Below, piece by piece: positions 1 to 8,696 of a stretch of 64,000 nt of DNA. Both the position numbers and the translations under genes were made by a program. The stretch comes from Pseudomonas putida (GTDB taxonomy: Bacteria; Pseudomonadota; Gammaproteobacteria; Pseudomonadales; Pseudomonadaceae), in the NCBI GenBank assembly GCA_041879295.1, contig CP047152.1:5151501-5215500 (forward strand). Reading direction: 5' to 3'. Position 1 is the stretch's first letter. Each line of letters begins with the position of its first letter. The notes beneath the pieces are model-generated. The model made no database searches. It had not been told where the DNA came from and saw only the letters and a program-made list of their open reading frames with translations.

Positions 1-3
1 TGA

Positions 4-963
4 TCACTTACTCCATTGTGTCCTCGGGTTGAACGCAGCTTTCTCGGAAAGCTTGGTCCAGAGTTCGCGGGCAGATTCGTCCGACGCGGGTGGCATCACC
101 ACTTTGAGCTGCGCATAAAGGTTGCCGCGCTCTCCCTGCTTGTTCGCCAGGCCCTTGCCCGGTACACGCAGGCGCTGGCCGCTCTGGCTGTCAGGGCGGA
201 TGGTCAGGTTGATCTTGCCATCCAGGGTCGGAACCGCCACCTTGGCGCCCAGGGCCGCCTCCCACGGTGCCAACGGCACAGTGATGATCAGGTCATGACC
301 TTCGACATCGAACAGCGGGTGGGGTGCCATGCGGATGGTCAGGAACAGGTCACCGTTGGCCCCGCCACCGCTGCCCGGCGCGCCCTGGCCCTTGAGGCGG
401 ATGCGCTCGCCGTCGGTCACCCCGGCCGGAATCCTCACGTTCAAGGTCTTGGTGGTGAAGCCGGTGCGCTGGCCCATGGCATTGGTTTGCGGCACCTGGA
501 AGCTGATCTGCTTGGACTCCTTGCTCAGGGTCTCTTCAAGGAATACTGCCAGTTCAAGCTCCACGTCCTGCCCCCGCCTGCCGGCACTGCGTTGCTGCTG
601 CCGGGCGCCACCGAAGGGATTGCCACCAGCACTGCGCCCACCGAAGATCGAGCTGAAGAAGTCGGAGAAGTCGCCGCCTTCGAAGCCGCCGCCACCGCCA
701 CGATTTTCCCAACCCGGTGGTGCCTGGAACGGCCGGCCATGCTGGCCGCCGTACTTGCGAATTTCGTCGAACTCGGCACGTTTCTGCGCGTCGCCCAGCA
801 CCTCATAGGCCTCGTTGGCCTCCTTGAATTTTTCTTCGGCGTCGCGCTCCTTGCTGACATCGGGGTGATACTTGCGCGCCAGTTTGCGGTAAGCGGCCTT
901 GATCGCCTTGTCGTCCGCAGTGGGCTCTACGCCGAGTATCTTGTAATAGTCTTTGAAGTCCAT
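4..963 (-). CDS. cbpA: Curved-DNA-binding DnaJ-like co-chaperone CbpA
   Basis: A 319-residue type II J-domain protein. The J domain covers residues 1-70 with the HPD motif at residues 33-35 that stimulates DnaK ATPase. A Gly/Phe-rich linker follows (about 85-125), then the two C-terminal beta domains. The four zinc-finger CxxCxGxG repeats of DnaJ are absent, which separates CbpA from DnaJ. Family knowledge: CbpA is a nucleoid-associated DnaK partner, usually followed by the modulator gene cbpM, which would lie just before base 1 and is not visible. It is divergent from the Hsp70-like gene at 1128, so both chaperone genes share a 164-bp control region. Confidence 0.95.
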   Translation of the reverse strand: MDFKDYYKILGVEPTADDKAIKAAYRKLARKYHPDVSKERDAEEKFKEANEAYEVLGDAQKRAEFDEIRKYGGQHGRPFQAPPGWENRGGGGGFEGGDFSDFFSSIFGGRSAGGNPFGGARQQQRSAGRRGQDVELELAVFLEETLSKESKQISFQVPQTNAMGQRTGFTTKTLNVRIPAGVTDGERIRLKGQGAPGSGGGANGDLFLTIRMAPHPLFDVEGHDLIITVPLAPWEAALGAKVAVPTLDGKINLTIRPDSQSGQRLRVPGKGLANKQGERGNLYAQLKVVMPPASDESARELWTKLSEKAAFNPRTQWSK

Positions 964-1127
964 TTATGGATCACCAATGTGAATGTGCATGTTGCAACTG
1001 AAGATAGGGGTCAAGCATAGCCTTTCAAGACCGACTTGGGTTTGTCTCAAGGCAGACGACTGGTCTTGATTCTGTAGCCAACTGGCATACACTGCGCGGC
1101 CGTTTTGCCTCCGGAAGCCCATTTCCC

Positions 1128-2399
1128 ATGTCTGACGTATCCCCGGCCCGCGCCCTGGGCATCGACTTTGGCACCTCCAACTCCACGGTCGGCTGGCACC
1201 GGCCTGGCGTCGAGTCGCTGATTGCCCTGGAAGACGGCAAGATCACCTTGCCCTCGGTGGTGTTCTTCAATATCGAAGAGCGGCGCCCGGTGTATGGCCG
1301 CCTGGCGCTGCACGAGTACCTGGAAGGCTACGAAGGCCGCCTGATGCGCTCGCTGAAAAGCCTGCTGGGCTCGAAGCTGATCAAGCACGACACCAGCGTG
1401 CTGGGCAGCGCCTTGCCGTTCAAGGACCTGCTGGGCATGTTCATCGGCGAGCTCAAGAAGCGCGCTGAAGCAGCCGCTGGCCGTGAATTCGACCAGGTGG
1501 TGCTGGGCCGCCCGGTGTTCTTCGTCGACGAAGACCCGGCTGCCGACCAGGAGGCCGAAGACACCTTGGCCGAGGTGGCGCGCAAAATCGGCTTCAAGGA
1601 CGTGTCGTTCCAGTACGAGCCGATTGCCGCGGCCTTCGACTATGAGTCGAGCATCAGCCGCGAAGAGCTGGTGCTGATCGTCGACATCGGCGGTGGTACC
1701 TCGGACTTCACCCTGATCCGCCTGTCGCCCGAGCGCCACCTGGTCGCCGAGCGCCAAAGTGACATCCTCGCCACCGGCGGTGTGCACATTGGCGGTACCG
1801 ACTTCGACAAGCAACTGAGCCTTCAGGGCGTGATGCCGTTGTTTGGCTACGGCAGCCGCATGAAGAGCGGTGCGCTGATGCCGACCAGCTACCACCTCAA
1901 CCTGGCCACCTGGCACACCATCAACGCCTTGTACTCGCAGAAATCGCAGTTGGCGCTGGGCAGCATGCGTTATGACATCGAGGACAGCTTCGGCATCGAT
2001 CGCCTGTTCAAATTGATCGAGCAACGCGCCGGGCACTGGCTGGCGATGGAAGTGGAAGCCAGCAAGATCGAACTGACCGAGCGCGACAGCCGCCACATCG
2101 ACCTGCGCCGCGTCGAGCCCGAACTGACTGCGGAACTGACCCGCGCACTGTTCGAAGAGGCGATCGAAGGCCTGCTGGAGCGCGTGCGCGGCAGCGTCAC
2201 CGAACTGCTGGCCAAGGCCGGGGTAAGCGAAGGCCAGGTCGATACGGTGTTCTTCACGGGTGGCTCCAGCGGCATTCCAGCGCTGCGCAACAGTGTTTCG
2301 GCGATGCTGCCGAATGCGCGGCATGTAGAAGGCAACATCTTTGGCAGCATTGGTAGCGGGCTGGCTATCGAGGCGCGCAAGCGTTACGGCGCTGCCTGA
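1128..2399 (+). CDS. yegD: Hsp70-family protein, YegD-like, ATPase domain only
   Basis: 423 residues carrying the actin/Hsp70 nucleotide-binding fold: phosphate-1 loop GIDFGTSNS near residue 11, phosphate-2 loop VDIGGGTSD near 185, adenosine motif FFTGGSSG near 373. It ends after the ATPase domain, so the substrate-binding domain of DnaK (about 640 residues) is missing. This matches the YegD group, whose function is unknown. The start ATG has a GGAAG-like ribosome site upstream. Divergent from cbpA, suggesting shared stress control (inference). Confidence 0.9.
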   Translation: MSDVSPARALGIDFGTSNSTVGWHRPGVESLIALEDGKITLPSVVFFNIEERRPVYGRLALHEYLEGYEGRLMRSLKSLLGSKLIKHDTSVLGSALPFKDLLGMFIGELKKRAEAAAGREFDQVVLGRPVFFVDEDPAADQEAEDTLAEVARKIGFKDVSFQYEPIAAAFDYESSISREELVLIVDIGGGTSDFTLIRLSPERHLVAERQSDILATGGVHIGGTDFDKQLSLQGVMPLFGYGSRMKSGALMPTSYHLNLATWHTINALYSQKSQLALGSMRYDIEDSFGIDRLFKLIEQRAGHWLAMEVEASKIELTERDSRHIDLRRVEPELTAELTRALFEEAIEGLLERVRGSVTELLAKAGVSEGQVDTVFFTGGSSGIPALRNSVSAMLPNARHVEGNIFGSIGSGLAIEARKRYGAA

Positions 2400-2411
2400 T
2401 TTGTTTGTTTA

Positions 2412-2441
2412 GCCTGTACCAGCGAACACGCCGGTACAGGC
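2412..2441. terminator. Hairpin between convergent genes
   Basis: A 9-bp perfect stem (GCCTGTACC at 2412-2420, GGTACAGGC at 2433-2441) with a 12-nt loop lies between the stops of yegD and the perM-like gene. There is no clear T-run on either side, so it may be a weak bidirectional terminator or mRNA-end hairpin. Confidence 0.5.
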
Positions 2442-2451
2442 CAATACATGA

Positions 2452-3459
2452 TCAAACCAGCTCCGCCCGCTTCAGCTCACTCTTCAGATAGGCATAGTAG
2501 ATGGGCCCCGCCACGACACCGGGTAGCCCGAACGCCGCCTCGAATACCAGCATCGCCAGCAGCAATTCCCATGCCTTGGCACTGATCTGCCCACCCACGA
2601 TCCGCGCGTTGAGGAAGTACTCGACCTTGTGGATAACGACCAGGTAACCCAGCGCAGCCGCCGCCACCCAGATCGACAGCGACAGGCCGACGATGGTGAT
2701 CAAGGTATTGGACATCAGGTTGCCGATCACCGGCAGCAGGCCCAGCAGGAAGGTCAGCACGATCAGCGTCTTGGTCAACGGCAGGTGCACGTCGAACAGT
2801 GGCATCACCACGGCCAAGAAAATGCCGGTGAAGATCGTGTTGAGCATCGAGATCTTGATCTGCGCGAACACGATGTTGCGAAACGCCTTCACCAGCAGGC
2901 TAAGACGCTCGAACAGCGCCGCCGCCAGGGGCTTGCGCCGGGAAATATCGGGAATGCGCTGCAAAGCGATGATAGCGCCGAGGATCATGCCAATCAGCAT
3001 CGTCACGAACATGTGCGCCATGCCCTTGCCCACCAGCTGCAAATCGCTCAGGTGGCTCTTGATCCAGTCGCCGATGGCCACCTTGAACTCTGCGGCACTG
3101 GCAGGCAGGTAGCCTTCGATGAAGGGGGGCAACTGGCTGCGGGCTCGCTCGACCAAGGACATGAACTTGTCCAGCGAAGCACCGGGGTTTTCCGCCTCGT
3201 GCAACAGGAAGCTGAATGCACCGGCAATCAGCAGTGTCAGGGTGCTGACCACCAAAGTGCCGAGCAGCGCCACGGCCAGCCAACGCGCGCGTTGACCAGC
3301 AAGCAGCGGCTGCAGGCGCGGGGTCAGCATGTTGACCAGTTCGAACACCAGCAAACCGGCCAGCAGGCTGGGCAGCAACTTCAGGGGCAAAGTCAGCAGC
3401 AACCCGGCCATGACGATGATCAGGCTGGCCAGGGTGATCTGACGGGGAGTAAAGGTCAT
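2452..3459 (-). CDS. AI-2E family (PerM/TqsA-type) membrane protein
   Basis: A 335-residue multi-pass membrane protein of the AI-2E transporter family. It has paired hydrophobic helices at the N-terminus (about residues 8-50), a long helix near 60-85, a soluble stretch near 90-140, and a block of C-terminal helices including the family-typical PVIGN segment. I start at the internal ATG at 3459 (a GAGG lies 4 nt upstream) rather than the longer in-frame start at 3519, whose extra 20 residues are hydrophilic and Cys/Arg-rich. Substrate cannot be told; some family members export autoinducer-2, others act as Na+/H+ antiporters. Confidence 0.85.
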   Translation of the reverse strand: MTFTPRQITLASLIIVMAGLLLTLPLKLLPSLLAGLLVFELVNMLTPRLQPLLAGQRARWLAVALLGTLVVSTLTLLIAGAFSFLLHEAENPGASLDKFMSLVERARSQLPPFIEGYLPASAAEFKVAIGDWIKSHLSDLQLVGKGMAHMFVTMLIGMILGAIIALQRIPDISRRKPLAAALFERLSLLVKAFRNIVFAQIKISMLNTIFTGIFLAVVMPLFDVHLPLTKTLIVLTFLLGLLPVIGNLMSNTLITIVGLSLSIWVAAAALGYLVVIHKVEYFLNARIVGGQISAKAWELLLAMLVFEAAFGLPGVVAGPIYYAYLKSELKRAELV

Positions 3460-3528
3460 ACAGCCTCGACGGCAGACAGCGGGAATGCCGCAGTCTGCCA
3501 GCCTTGGCGGCGCAGGCATAGGCGCAGG

Positions 3529-3816
3529 TCATTTCTTCTTCAGGCAATCGCTCATGAAGGCCTTGCGCTCGTCCCCCTTCAGGGCTTTGGTGGTAGCGTC
3601 AGCATTGCAGGTCTTCATTTTCTCTTGCTGGGTTTGTGGCGCATCCTTTTTCAGGCAGGTGCTCATGAACGCTTTGCGTTCATCGCCCTTGAGGGCCTTG
3701 GCGGTGGCGTCGGCGTTGCAGGTTTTCATTTTCTCCTGCTGCGCGGTATTGGCAGCGAAACCTTGGGCACTGAACAACACCGCCAGCGCCAGTAACGGGA
3801 TTTGCAGCACTTTCAT
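3529..3816 (-). CDS. psiF: PsiF-repeat exported protein
   Basis: 95 residues from the ATG at 3816, which begins a clear signal peptide (Lys then a hydrophobic core ending FSAQGFA-A). The mature part is two near-identical PsiF repeats, each containing KMKTCNADAT, KALKGDERKAFMS and a final CLKK, with two Cys per repeat. PsiF is phosphate-starvation-inducible in E. coli, with unknown biochemical role and probable periplasmic location. A longer in-frame start at 3873 would add residues that spoil the signal peptide. Confidence 0.88.
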   Translation of the reverse strand: MKVLQIPLLALAVLFSAQGFAANTAQQEKMKTCNADATAKALKGDERKAFMSTCLKKDAPQTQQEKMKTCNADATTKALKGDERKAFMSDCLKKK

Positions 3817-3952
3817 GGAGTGGTCTCCTTGGCTCCGCGCCCGATGCACGGGGGTCGAGCTGAGTGTAGCCAAGAATGTTCAACGCCCCCCCGCGCCTGG
3901 CGAGGTGCGGGCAAGAGATGCCTGACGTGAGTTCTGAGGTGGTGCATAGAGC

Positions 3953-4168
3953 GAGCGCCGCCCGCGCGGCGCATCGCGAGCTGCGCTCGCTCCTACGTTT
4001 GTTTCGGGCCAATTATTCCTGGGGGGAGTTGCGCGCGCCCGCCTTTGCGCATGCCGCGATATCGCGTCGTACAAACAAGGCGGTCGCGCGCGCCTGTCAC
4101 AGGCATAACTGGCCCGAAACAAACGTAGGAGCGAGCGCAGCTCGCGATGCGCCGCGCGGGCGGCGCTC
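3953..4168. repeat. Long inverted-repeat element, copy 1
   Basis: Two perfectly complementary 59-bp arms (3953-4011 and 4110-4168) flank a 98-bp core. Both arms contain a REP-like module (GAGCGAGC-GCA-GCTCGCGA) and the string CTACGTTTGTTTCGGGCC. Homologous copies lie at 42488-42734 and 61127-61361; the core of this copy is in the opposite orientation to the other two. It occupies most of the 500-bp gap between psiF and the lipase gene. No convincing ORF lies inside. The rest of the gap (4169-4322) shows nothing I can name. Confidence 0.9.
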
Positions 4169-4322
4169 GACCTTACAGGTGCATCTGCTGTAACGGCGAA
4201 CGCCTCCAAAAACTGCTTTTCGAGACCTGCTAAATGAATTACCTATTCCCCTTACCGCCATCCTCTCCTGGGCCGGAAGCACCGTGCTCACCAAGATGTC
4301 GGTTAGCGCCAAGGCGCTTGAG

Positions 4323-5213
4323 CTAAAGCCCCGCCGCCTTGAGCCGGGCGGCATGTTCGGTGAACAGCCGCACCGGCTCGGCGCCTTTGCCCACGGCACC
4401 GAGTGACTGGTTGACGATGTCCAGGTGATCGAGCGGGTAATCGTCGCCGATCACTTGCCCCAGGTGCGAACTGAAACGCCCGACCATGCCGTCGCAATGG
4501 CCCTTTTCCTTGATAAAGCTGCGTGCGAAGAGGCGGCAGAAGCGGCTGCTGCCGTCGAAGCGGTTGCGCCCCTGATCTGTCAGGCCCGGTTGCAGGGTGC
4601 CGGACCAGGAGTAATAGCGTACGCCATTGACCTCATAAGCCCCTTCCCCACCCCAGGTTTGCGGCAGGCCCTGTGGATAAGCCTGGTTGAACAGTGCCAC
4701 CCCGGCGCTGGTCAGCGACTGGTGCGAGGCGTGCACATCTACCGGCAGCGGCTCACGACGCCAGCCGGTTTCCAGCCACACCAGCAGCACGGCAAACCCA
4801 TGCAGCACAGCCTTGAGGATGCGCCCCTGGGGTGAATTGCCCGGTGCCGTGCGTTCCAGGTGGTCGGCCAGCTCAGAACCATGGTTGGGCCCCGCCACCG
4901 ACGTGACCGATGCCACCCGCCCCGGCCGTTTGGCCGCTGCGTAACGCGCGCTCAGGGCGCCCTGGCTGTGGCCGATGAGGTTGACCTTGTCGACGCCAGT
5001 ACGTTGGCAGATGTCGTCAATGATCGCCAGCAACTGCTCGCCACGTACCTCGCTGGAATGCAGCGGCGAAACCTGCACCGGAAACACCTGCGCCCCGCCC
5101 TTGCGCAGGGCCGGCACAATACCGAACCAGTAGGGGTAGAGCACCATCCGGACAAACCCGAGCATGCCCGGCACCAGCACCAGCGGGTATCGCGTGGCCA
5201 AATCCTGCTGCAT
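4323..5213 (-). CDS. Lipase-like alpha/beta hydrolase
   Basis: 296 residues related to the Pseudomonas/Burkholderia triacylglycerol lipase family. The nucleophile elbow GHSQG is at residues 81-85 (Ser83), following the typical VPGMLGF oxyanion-hole region near residue 14. The catalytic Asp and His are probably in the C-terminal third (DGMVG and DHLDIVNQ). No signal peptide or lid disulphide Cys pair is evident, unlike secreted LipA, so it may be an intracellular esterase, or exported by a route not visible here. No foldase gene is adjacent. Confidence 0.82.
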   Translation of the reverse strand: MQQDLATRYPLVLVPGMLGFVRMVLYPYWFGIVPALRKGGAQVFPVQVSPLHSSEVRGEQLLAIIDDICQRTGVDKVNLIGHSQGALSARYAAAKRPGRVASVTSVAGPNHGSELADHLERTAPGNSPQGRILKAVLHGFAVLLVWLETGWRREPLPVDVHASHQSLTSAGVALFNQAYPQGLPQTWGGEGAYEVNGVRYYSWSGTLQPGLTDQGRNRFDGSSRFCRLFARSFIKEKGHCDGMVGRFSSHLGQVIGDDYPLDHLDIVNQSLGAVGKGAEPVRLFTEHAARLKAAGL

Positions 5214-5337
5214 TGACGCAGCCCCTTTTGCGTGGATGACAGGCCAACACTACAGCGGCCATCATGACCATCGCAATCGAACTCCCGGCGCGCGTTGTGG
5301 TTCAAAACCACACAGACCCTTTGCAAGGAGCGGGAAA

Positions 5338-5679
5338 ATGTACAAGCAGACCCTGGCAATCCTTCTGGCAAGCGCCACCCTGACCGCCTGCGGCAGCCGC
5401 CCGGAAAACCCGGTGGATTACGTCACCTACCGCGACGAGCCGCTGGTCAAGCAGGTGGAGAACGGTATGACCATGCAGAAGGTCATCGCCATTGGCGGCA
5501 GCCCGTCGAACGTGATCGACCTGCCGCACGGGGGCACCTGCAACAACTACATCCTCAACCGTGATGGCAATCAGCAGCCCTACTACGTGCGCTTCGATGC
5601 CACCGGCCATGTCGATGCCAAAGGCTTCAAGACCTGCAAACAACGCCAAGAGGACAGCGACGCCCTGCATGGCGCGTAA
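5338..5679 (+). CDS. osmE: OsmE-like outer-membrane lipoprotein
   Basis: 113 residues from the ATG at 5338, preceded by AAGGAG 8 nt upstream. A lipobox (LTAC, Cys18) ends the signal peptide. The body resembles the SmpA/OmlA (BamE-like) fold and E. coli OsmE, including VENGMTMQKV, the GGTCNNYIL stretch and a late TGHVDAKGFKTC. OsmE is an osmotically induced lipoprotein of unknown mechanism. A ferritin-like gene follows 42 bp later, suggesting a stationary or stress-induced pair (inference). Confidence 0.85.
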   Translation: MYKQTLAILLASATLTACGSRPENPVDYVTYRDEPLVKQVENGMTMQKVIAIGGSPSNVIDLPHGGTCNNYILNRDGNQQPYYVRFDATGHVDAKGFKTCKQRQEDSDALHGA

Positions 5680-5721
5680 GCCTGCGCTCCAACCTGACCC
5701 TGACCCCTGCTGGAGATAACC

Positions 5722-6252
5722 ATGAGCAATGTTGAATTGACCGATGTGAAAACCCTGCGCGAGCGTGCACGCCAGCATGTGGAGCAAGGCGCAGTGACCG
5801 AGGGTTACCACGCCGACCGTGAGCAGATCCTGCGCCTGCTTAATGAATCGCTGGCCACCGAGCTGGTCTGTGTGCTGCGCTACAAACGCCACTACTTCAT
5901 GGCCAGCGGCATAAAAGCGAGTGTGGCTGCCGAGGAATTTCTGGAACATGCCAACCAGGAAGCCGAACATGCCGACAAGTTGGCCGAGCGCATTGTGCAA
6001 CTTGGCGGAGAGCCGGACTTCAACCCCGACAACCTGACCAAGAACTCGCATGCCCAGTACGTGGCCGGCAATTCGCTGAAAGAGATGGTGCTGGAAGACT
6101 TGGTGGCAGAGCGGATCGCCATAGACAGCTACCGGGAAATCATTCAGTACATCGGGGATAAGGACCCGACTACCCGTCGCATATTCGAAGACATCCTGGC
6201 GCAGGAAGAAGAGCACGCGGACGATATGTCCGACCTGCTGCAAGGCCTTTGA
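5722..6252 (+). CDS. Ferritin-like (bacterioferritin/Dps superfamily) protein
   Basis: 176 residues, all helical, with diiron-type spacing of acidic and His residues across four helices: ESLATELVCVLRYKRH near residue 40, EEFLEHANQEAEHADK near 75, EDLVAERIAIDSY near 122, and a final EDILAQEEEHADD. This is the ferritin-like pattern E...ExxH...E...ExxH. It is longer than Bfr (about 158) and lacks the usual Dps N-terminal signature, so I place it only at superfamily level. Likely role: iron storage or oxidative protection in the cytoplasm. Confidence 0.85.
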   Translation: MSNVELTDVKTLRERARQHVEQGAVTEGYHADREQILRLLNESLATELVCVLRYKRHYFMASGIKASVAAEEFLEHANQEAEHADKLAERIVQLGGEPDFNPDNLTKNSHAQYVAGNSLKEMVLEDLVAERIAIDSYREIIQYIGDKDPTTRRIFEDILAQEEEHADDMSDLLQGL

Positions 6253-6268
6253 TTTCCGACACCCTTCT

Positions 6269-6287
6269 GGGGCCGCTTTGCGGCCCC
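6269..6287 (+). terminator. Terminator-like hairpin after the ferritin-like gene
   Basis: An 8-bp perfect GC stem (GGGGCCGC / GCGGCCCC) with a TTT loop, between the convergent stops of the ferritin-like gene (6252) and the AsmA-like gene (6290). Only a short U-rich stretch follows. Confidence 0.6.
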
Positions 6288-6289
6288 TG

Positions 6290-8356
6290 CTATTTCTGCG
6301 CCTTTACCGTTGCCGGCGCCTTGCCTGCCTTCATCTGCTGCAACAACGGTGTGCACTGGTTCGGGTCATCCCCGCTGCTGGGCGCAATCAGCGCCAGCAA
6401 CCCCGCCGCCGGCCCGGCAACAACACCCAGCGCAACCATCCCTGCGCCGCGCAACGCCAGCGGCAGTGCCTGCACACCGGCGCTCGGTTTGACAAACGGT
6501 CCGCGCACATACAGCGGTGAACGTAGCGAGAACAACCGCAGCCCTTTCGATTCCGGGGTGATGTTCAAATCCAGTTGCTCGGAAGCGAAATTTGCCGTGC
6601 CGTTGATGTAGATGATCGCGTTCTCGGTATCGAAGATGAACAGTCGCGTAGTCGCCAGTCCATCCTTGATGCCAACATCAGCAGCCGCACAGTTGATCTT
6701 CACGTCCTCATCACCAAACAACTTGCCGACCACATAGTTGCCCACATTCAACCCGGCAATTTCCATCAAGCTGCGGCTGATGGCGCCATCGTTGATCAGC
6801 ATGCGCAGGTCGCCATTGGCTGTACCCAGCAAGGCGGCTACCGAGTTGCCACGGCCGCTGATGTCGGCGTCACCATTGAGCTCACCAAAACTGGTCTGCA
6901 TAGGCGCAAAGGTGGGGAACAGCTGCTTGAGCTTGAAGCCCCGCGCAGTCAACTTCGCACGCCCCTGCAAGGGCACGCTGCGCCCGTCCAGGCGGATGTT
7001 GGAGGCCAGGCTGCCGCCAGCCACGCCAAAGCGCAGGGGCTCCAGACGCAACAGGCCGTCTTCGAGAACCACATGGGCCGACAGGTCATTGAACGGCAGC
7101 TGCGCGCTGTGCACGATGCGCTTGCCAGCAAAAGTGACGTCAGCGTCCATCGCGCGCCAGCGCTCGGTGCGAAACGCCTCCACTGGCAGCACCTTGCCTG
7201 CAGGCTGCTTGCTGGCACCGCCGCGGGCCTTCTGTTCGGCATTGGAGTCGGCGCCGATCAGCGGCGCCAGGTCCTTGAACAGCAGCTGGTTCGATACCAG
7301 GTTACCGGACAGTCTGGGCCGTGGCTGGCTGGCAACGAAGGCCAGGTCCCCGTGGATATCGCTGTCGCCGATCTTGCCGTTGAAGCCCTGGTAATTGAAC
7401 GTCGCCCCTGCCGCCGCATGCAGGTTGGCGCTGAGGCGACCGTCGGTGGAATAGGCCGGGGTGTCAGGCAAGGTGACCCCGGTCAAGGGGTAGAGGTTAC
7501 CCAGGCTGGCACCCGACAAACGCAGGCGCAGGTCGAGGGCGCCAAGATTACGCGGGTCGGTGAGGGTGCCGGCGAGGACCACATGGGTGTCGGCGATGCG
7601 CACGTCGGCCTGCAGCGGGAACGGCTGGCTGGCGTCCTGCAGGGCCAGCAGGCCACCGATCTTGCCGGTGCCGGACACTGGCTGGCCTTTATAGCGGCCC
7701 TGGGCCTTGAGGCCGAAGGCATAGTCCTGCGCACCACCGACCTTCTCGGCACTGGCCTTGCCGACAATCTCACTGAACGGGATTGGTTTGCCAAGCGGGT
7801 CGATCTGCACCTTCATGCTGGTTTTCAGGGTCTGGTCGTCGAAGCTGACGTTGCCCTGATCGAAGCCGATGGCGCCGATGTCCAGCTGCCATTTGGAAGG
7901 TTCAGCGTTTTCATCCTTGGGGCCGAAGTCGAAGACCCAGTTGGCACGGCCATCGGCCAGGCGAGTGAGGCTGGCAGTGGGCTTGGTGAGGTTGATGCGG
8001 GGTATGCTGATCTGCTGGAACACCAGCGGCAGCGGCGCCAGGCGAAACTCCACGCGCTCAAGGCCGACCATCTTCGGCTCCTTGAGCCACTCGGGGTTGC
8101 CCAGCGTCAGGTCTTCGGCAATGAAGTGCGGCCAAGGCACCCAGGCACGCCAACCGCCCTCTTCGGGTTCGGTACGCCAGTGCACGGCGAGGTTGCCGTT
8201 GATCGCGAAGGGCCGATGCAAGGCTTCGGAGACCTTCTCGTTTAGCAATGGCTTGACGCGGTTCCAGTCGAAGGTGGCAATCACTACCACCAGGATCGCC
8301 AGCACGGTGAGCAGGCTGGCGAGGGTCCAGACGAGGATTCTGGCGGGACGCGTCAT
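6290..8356 (-). CDS. AsmA-family inner-membrane-anchored protein
   Basis: 688 residues. One N-terminal membrane helix (about 7-28) is followed by a large periplasmic region made of beta-rich AsmA repeats, with conserved family segments such as FDWNRVKPLLNEKVSEAL near residue 29, and the C-terminal AsmA domain (LPFNDLSAHVVLEDGLLRLEPLRFGVAGG region). A second hydrophobic, Gly/Ala-rich segment lies near the C-terminus. AsmA proteins are thought to move phospholipids or affect outer-membrane assembly. It appears to be a single gene. Confidence 0.88.
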   Translation of the reverse strand: MTRPARILVWTLASLLTVLAILVVVIATFDWNRVKPLLNEKVSEALHRPFAINGNLAVHWRTEPEEGGWRAWVPWPHFIAEDLTLGNPEWLKEPKMVGLERVEFRLAPLPLVFQQISIPRINLTKPTASLTRLADGRANWVFDFGPKDENAEPSKWQLDIGAIGFDQGNVSFDDQTLKTSMKVQIDPLGKPIPFSEIVGKASAEKVGGAQDYAFGLKAQGRYKGQPVSGTGKIGGLLALQDASQPFPLQADVRIADTHVVLAGTLTDPRNLGALDLRLRLSGASLGNLYPLTGVTLPDTPAYSTDGRLSANLHAAAGATFNYQGFNGKIGDSDIHGDLAFVASQPRPRLSGNLVSNQLLFKDLAPLIGADSNAEQKARGGASKQPAGKVLPVEAFRTERWRAMDADVTFAGKRIVHSAQLPFNDLSAHVVLEDGLLRLEPLRFGVAGGSLASNIRLDGRSVPLQGRAKLTARGFKLKQLFPTFAPMQTSFGELNGDADISGRGNSVAALLGTANGDLRMLINDGAISRSLMEIAGLNVGNYVVGKLFGDEDVKINCAAADVGIKDGLATTRLFIFDTENAIIYINGTANFASEQLDLNITPESKGLRLFSLRSPLYVRGPFVKPSAGVQALPLALRGAGMVALGVVAGPAAGLLALIAPSSGDDPNQCTPLLQQMKAGKAPATVKAQK

Positions 8357-8696
8357 TGCGTAATTCTCCTTGCGGCATGACAGAAAACAGGCGCAGCGAT
8401 GGCCTCAATAACTCCGACTGATGAAAACCCGCGAGGTTTTATCGATGGCGCCATGATAGCGAAGTTTTTCCTGGCCTTTTGCTCAGGAATCTGTCGCGCC
8501 ACGGCGCACATGTTACCTACCATCAACAGGGTCAGGGGATTGTCATTACGCCTGCAAGGCTTGGAATAGAGGCCTTTCCAACCTCTATCAATATGGTCGA
8601 TTGTTACCATTACCCATATGAACTTCTCTCTGGCGTTACGCGGCGTAGCATTGGCTCCGTACCCACTTTCCAGCCCCCGAGAGGAGCACCGAAATC
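8357..8696. other. 340-bp gap upstream of the repeat-protein gene
   Basis: Divergent control region between the AsmA-like gene (minus) and the repeat-protein gene (plus). A 7-bp stem (ATAGAGG / CCTCTAT, 8566-8588) lies in the middle. Upstream of 8697 a GAGAGGAGC ribosome site is clear. I see no gene and no promoter I would commit to. Confidence 0.4.

Noticed and set aside
3876..4209. ORFs on both strands across the long inverted repeat
   Set aside because: They exist only because the arms are mirror images; the products are low-complexity Ala/Arg-rich.
5295..5564. Alternative frame over the osmE gene
   Set aside because: osmE has a lipobox, ribosome site and family match; the other frame is Arg/Pro-rich noise.
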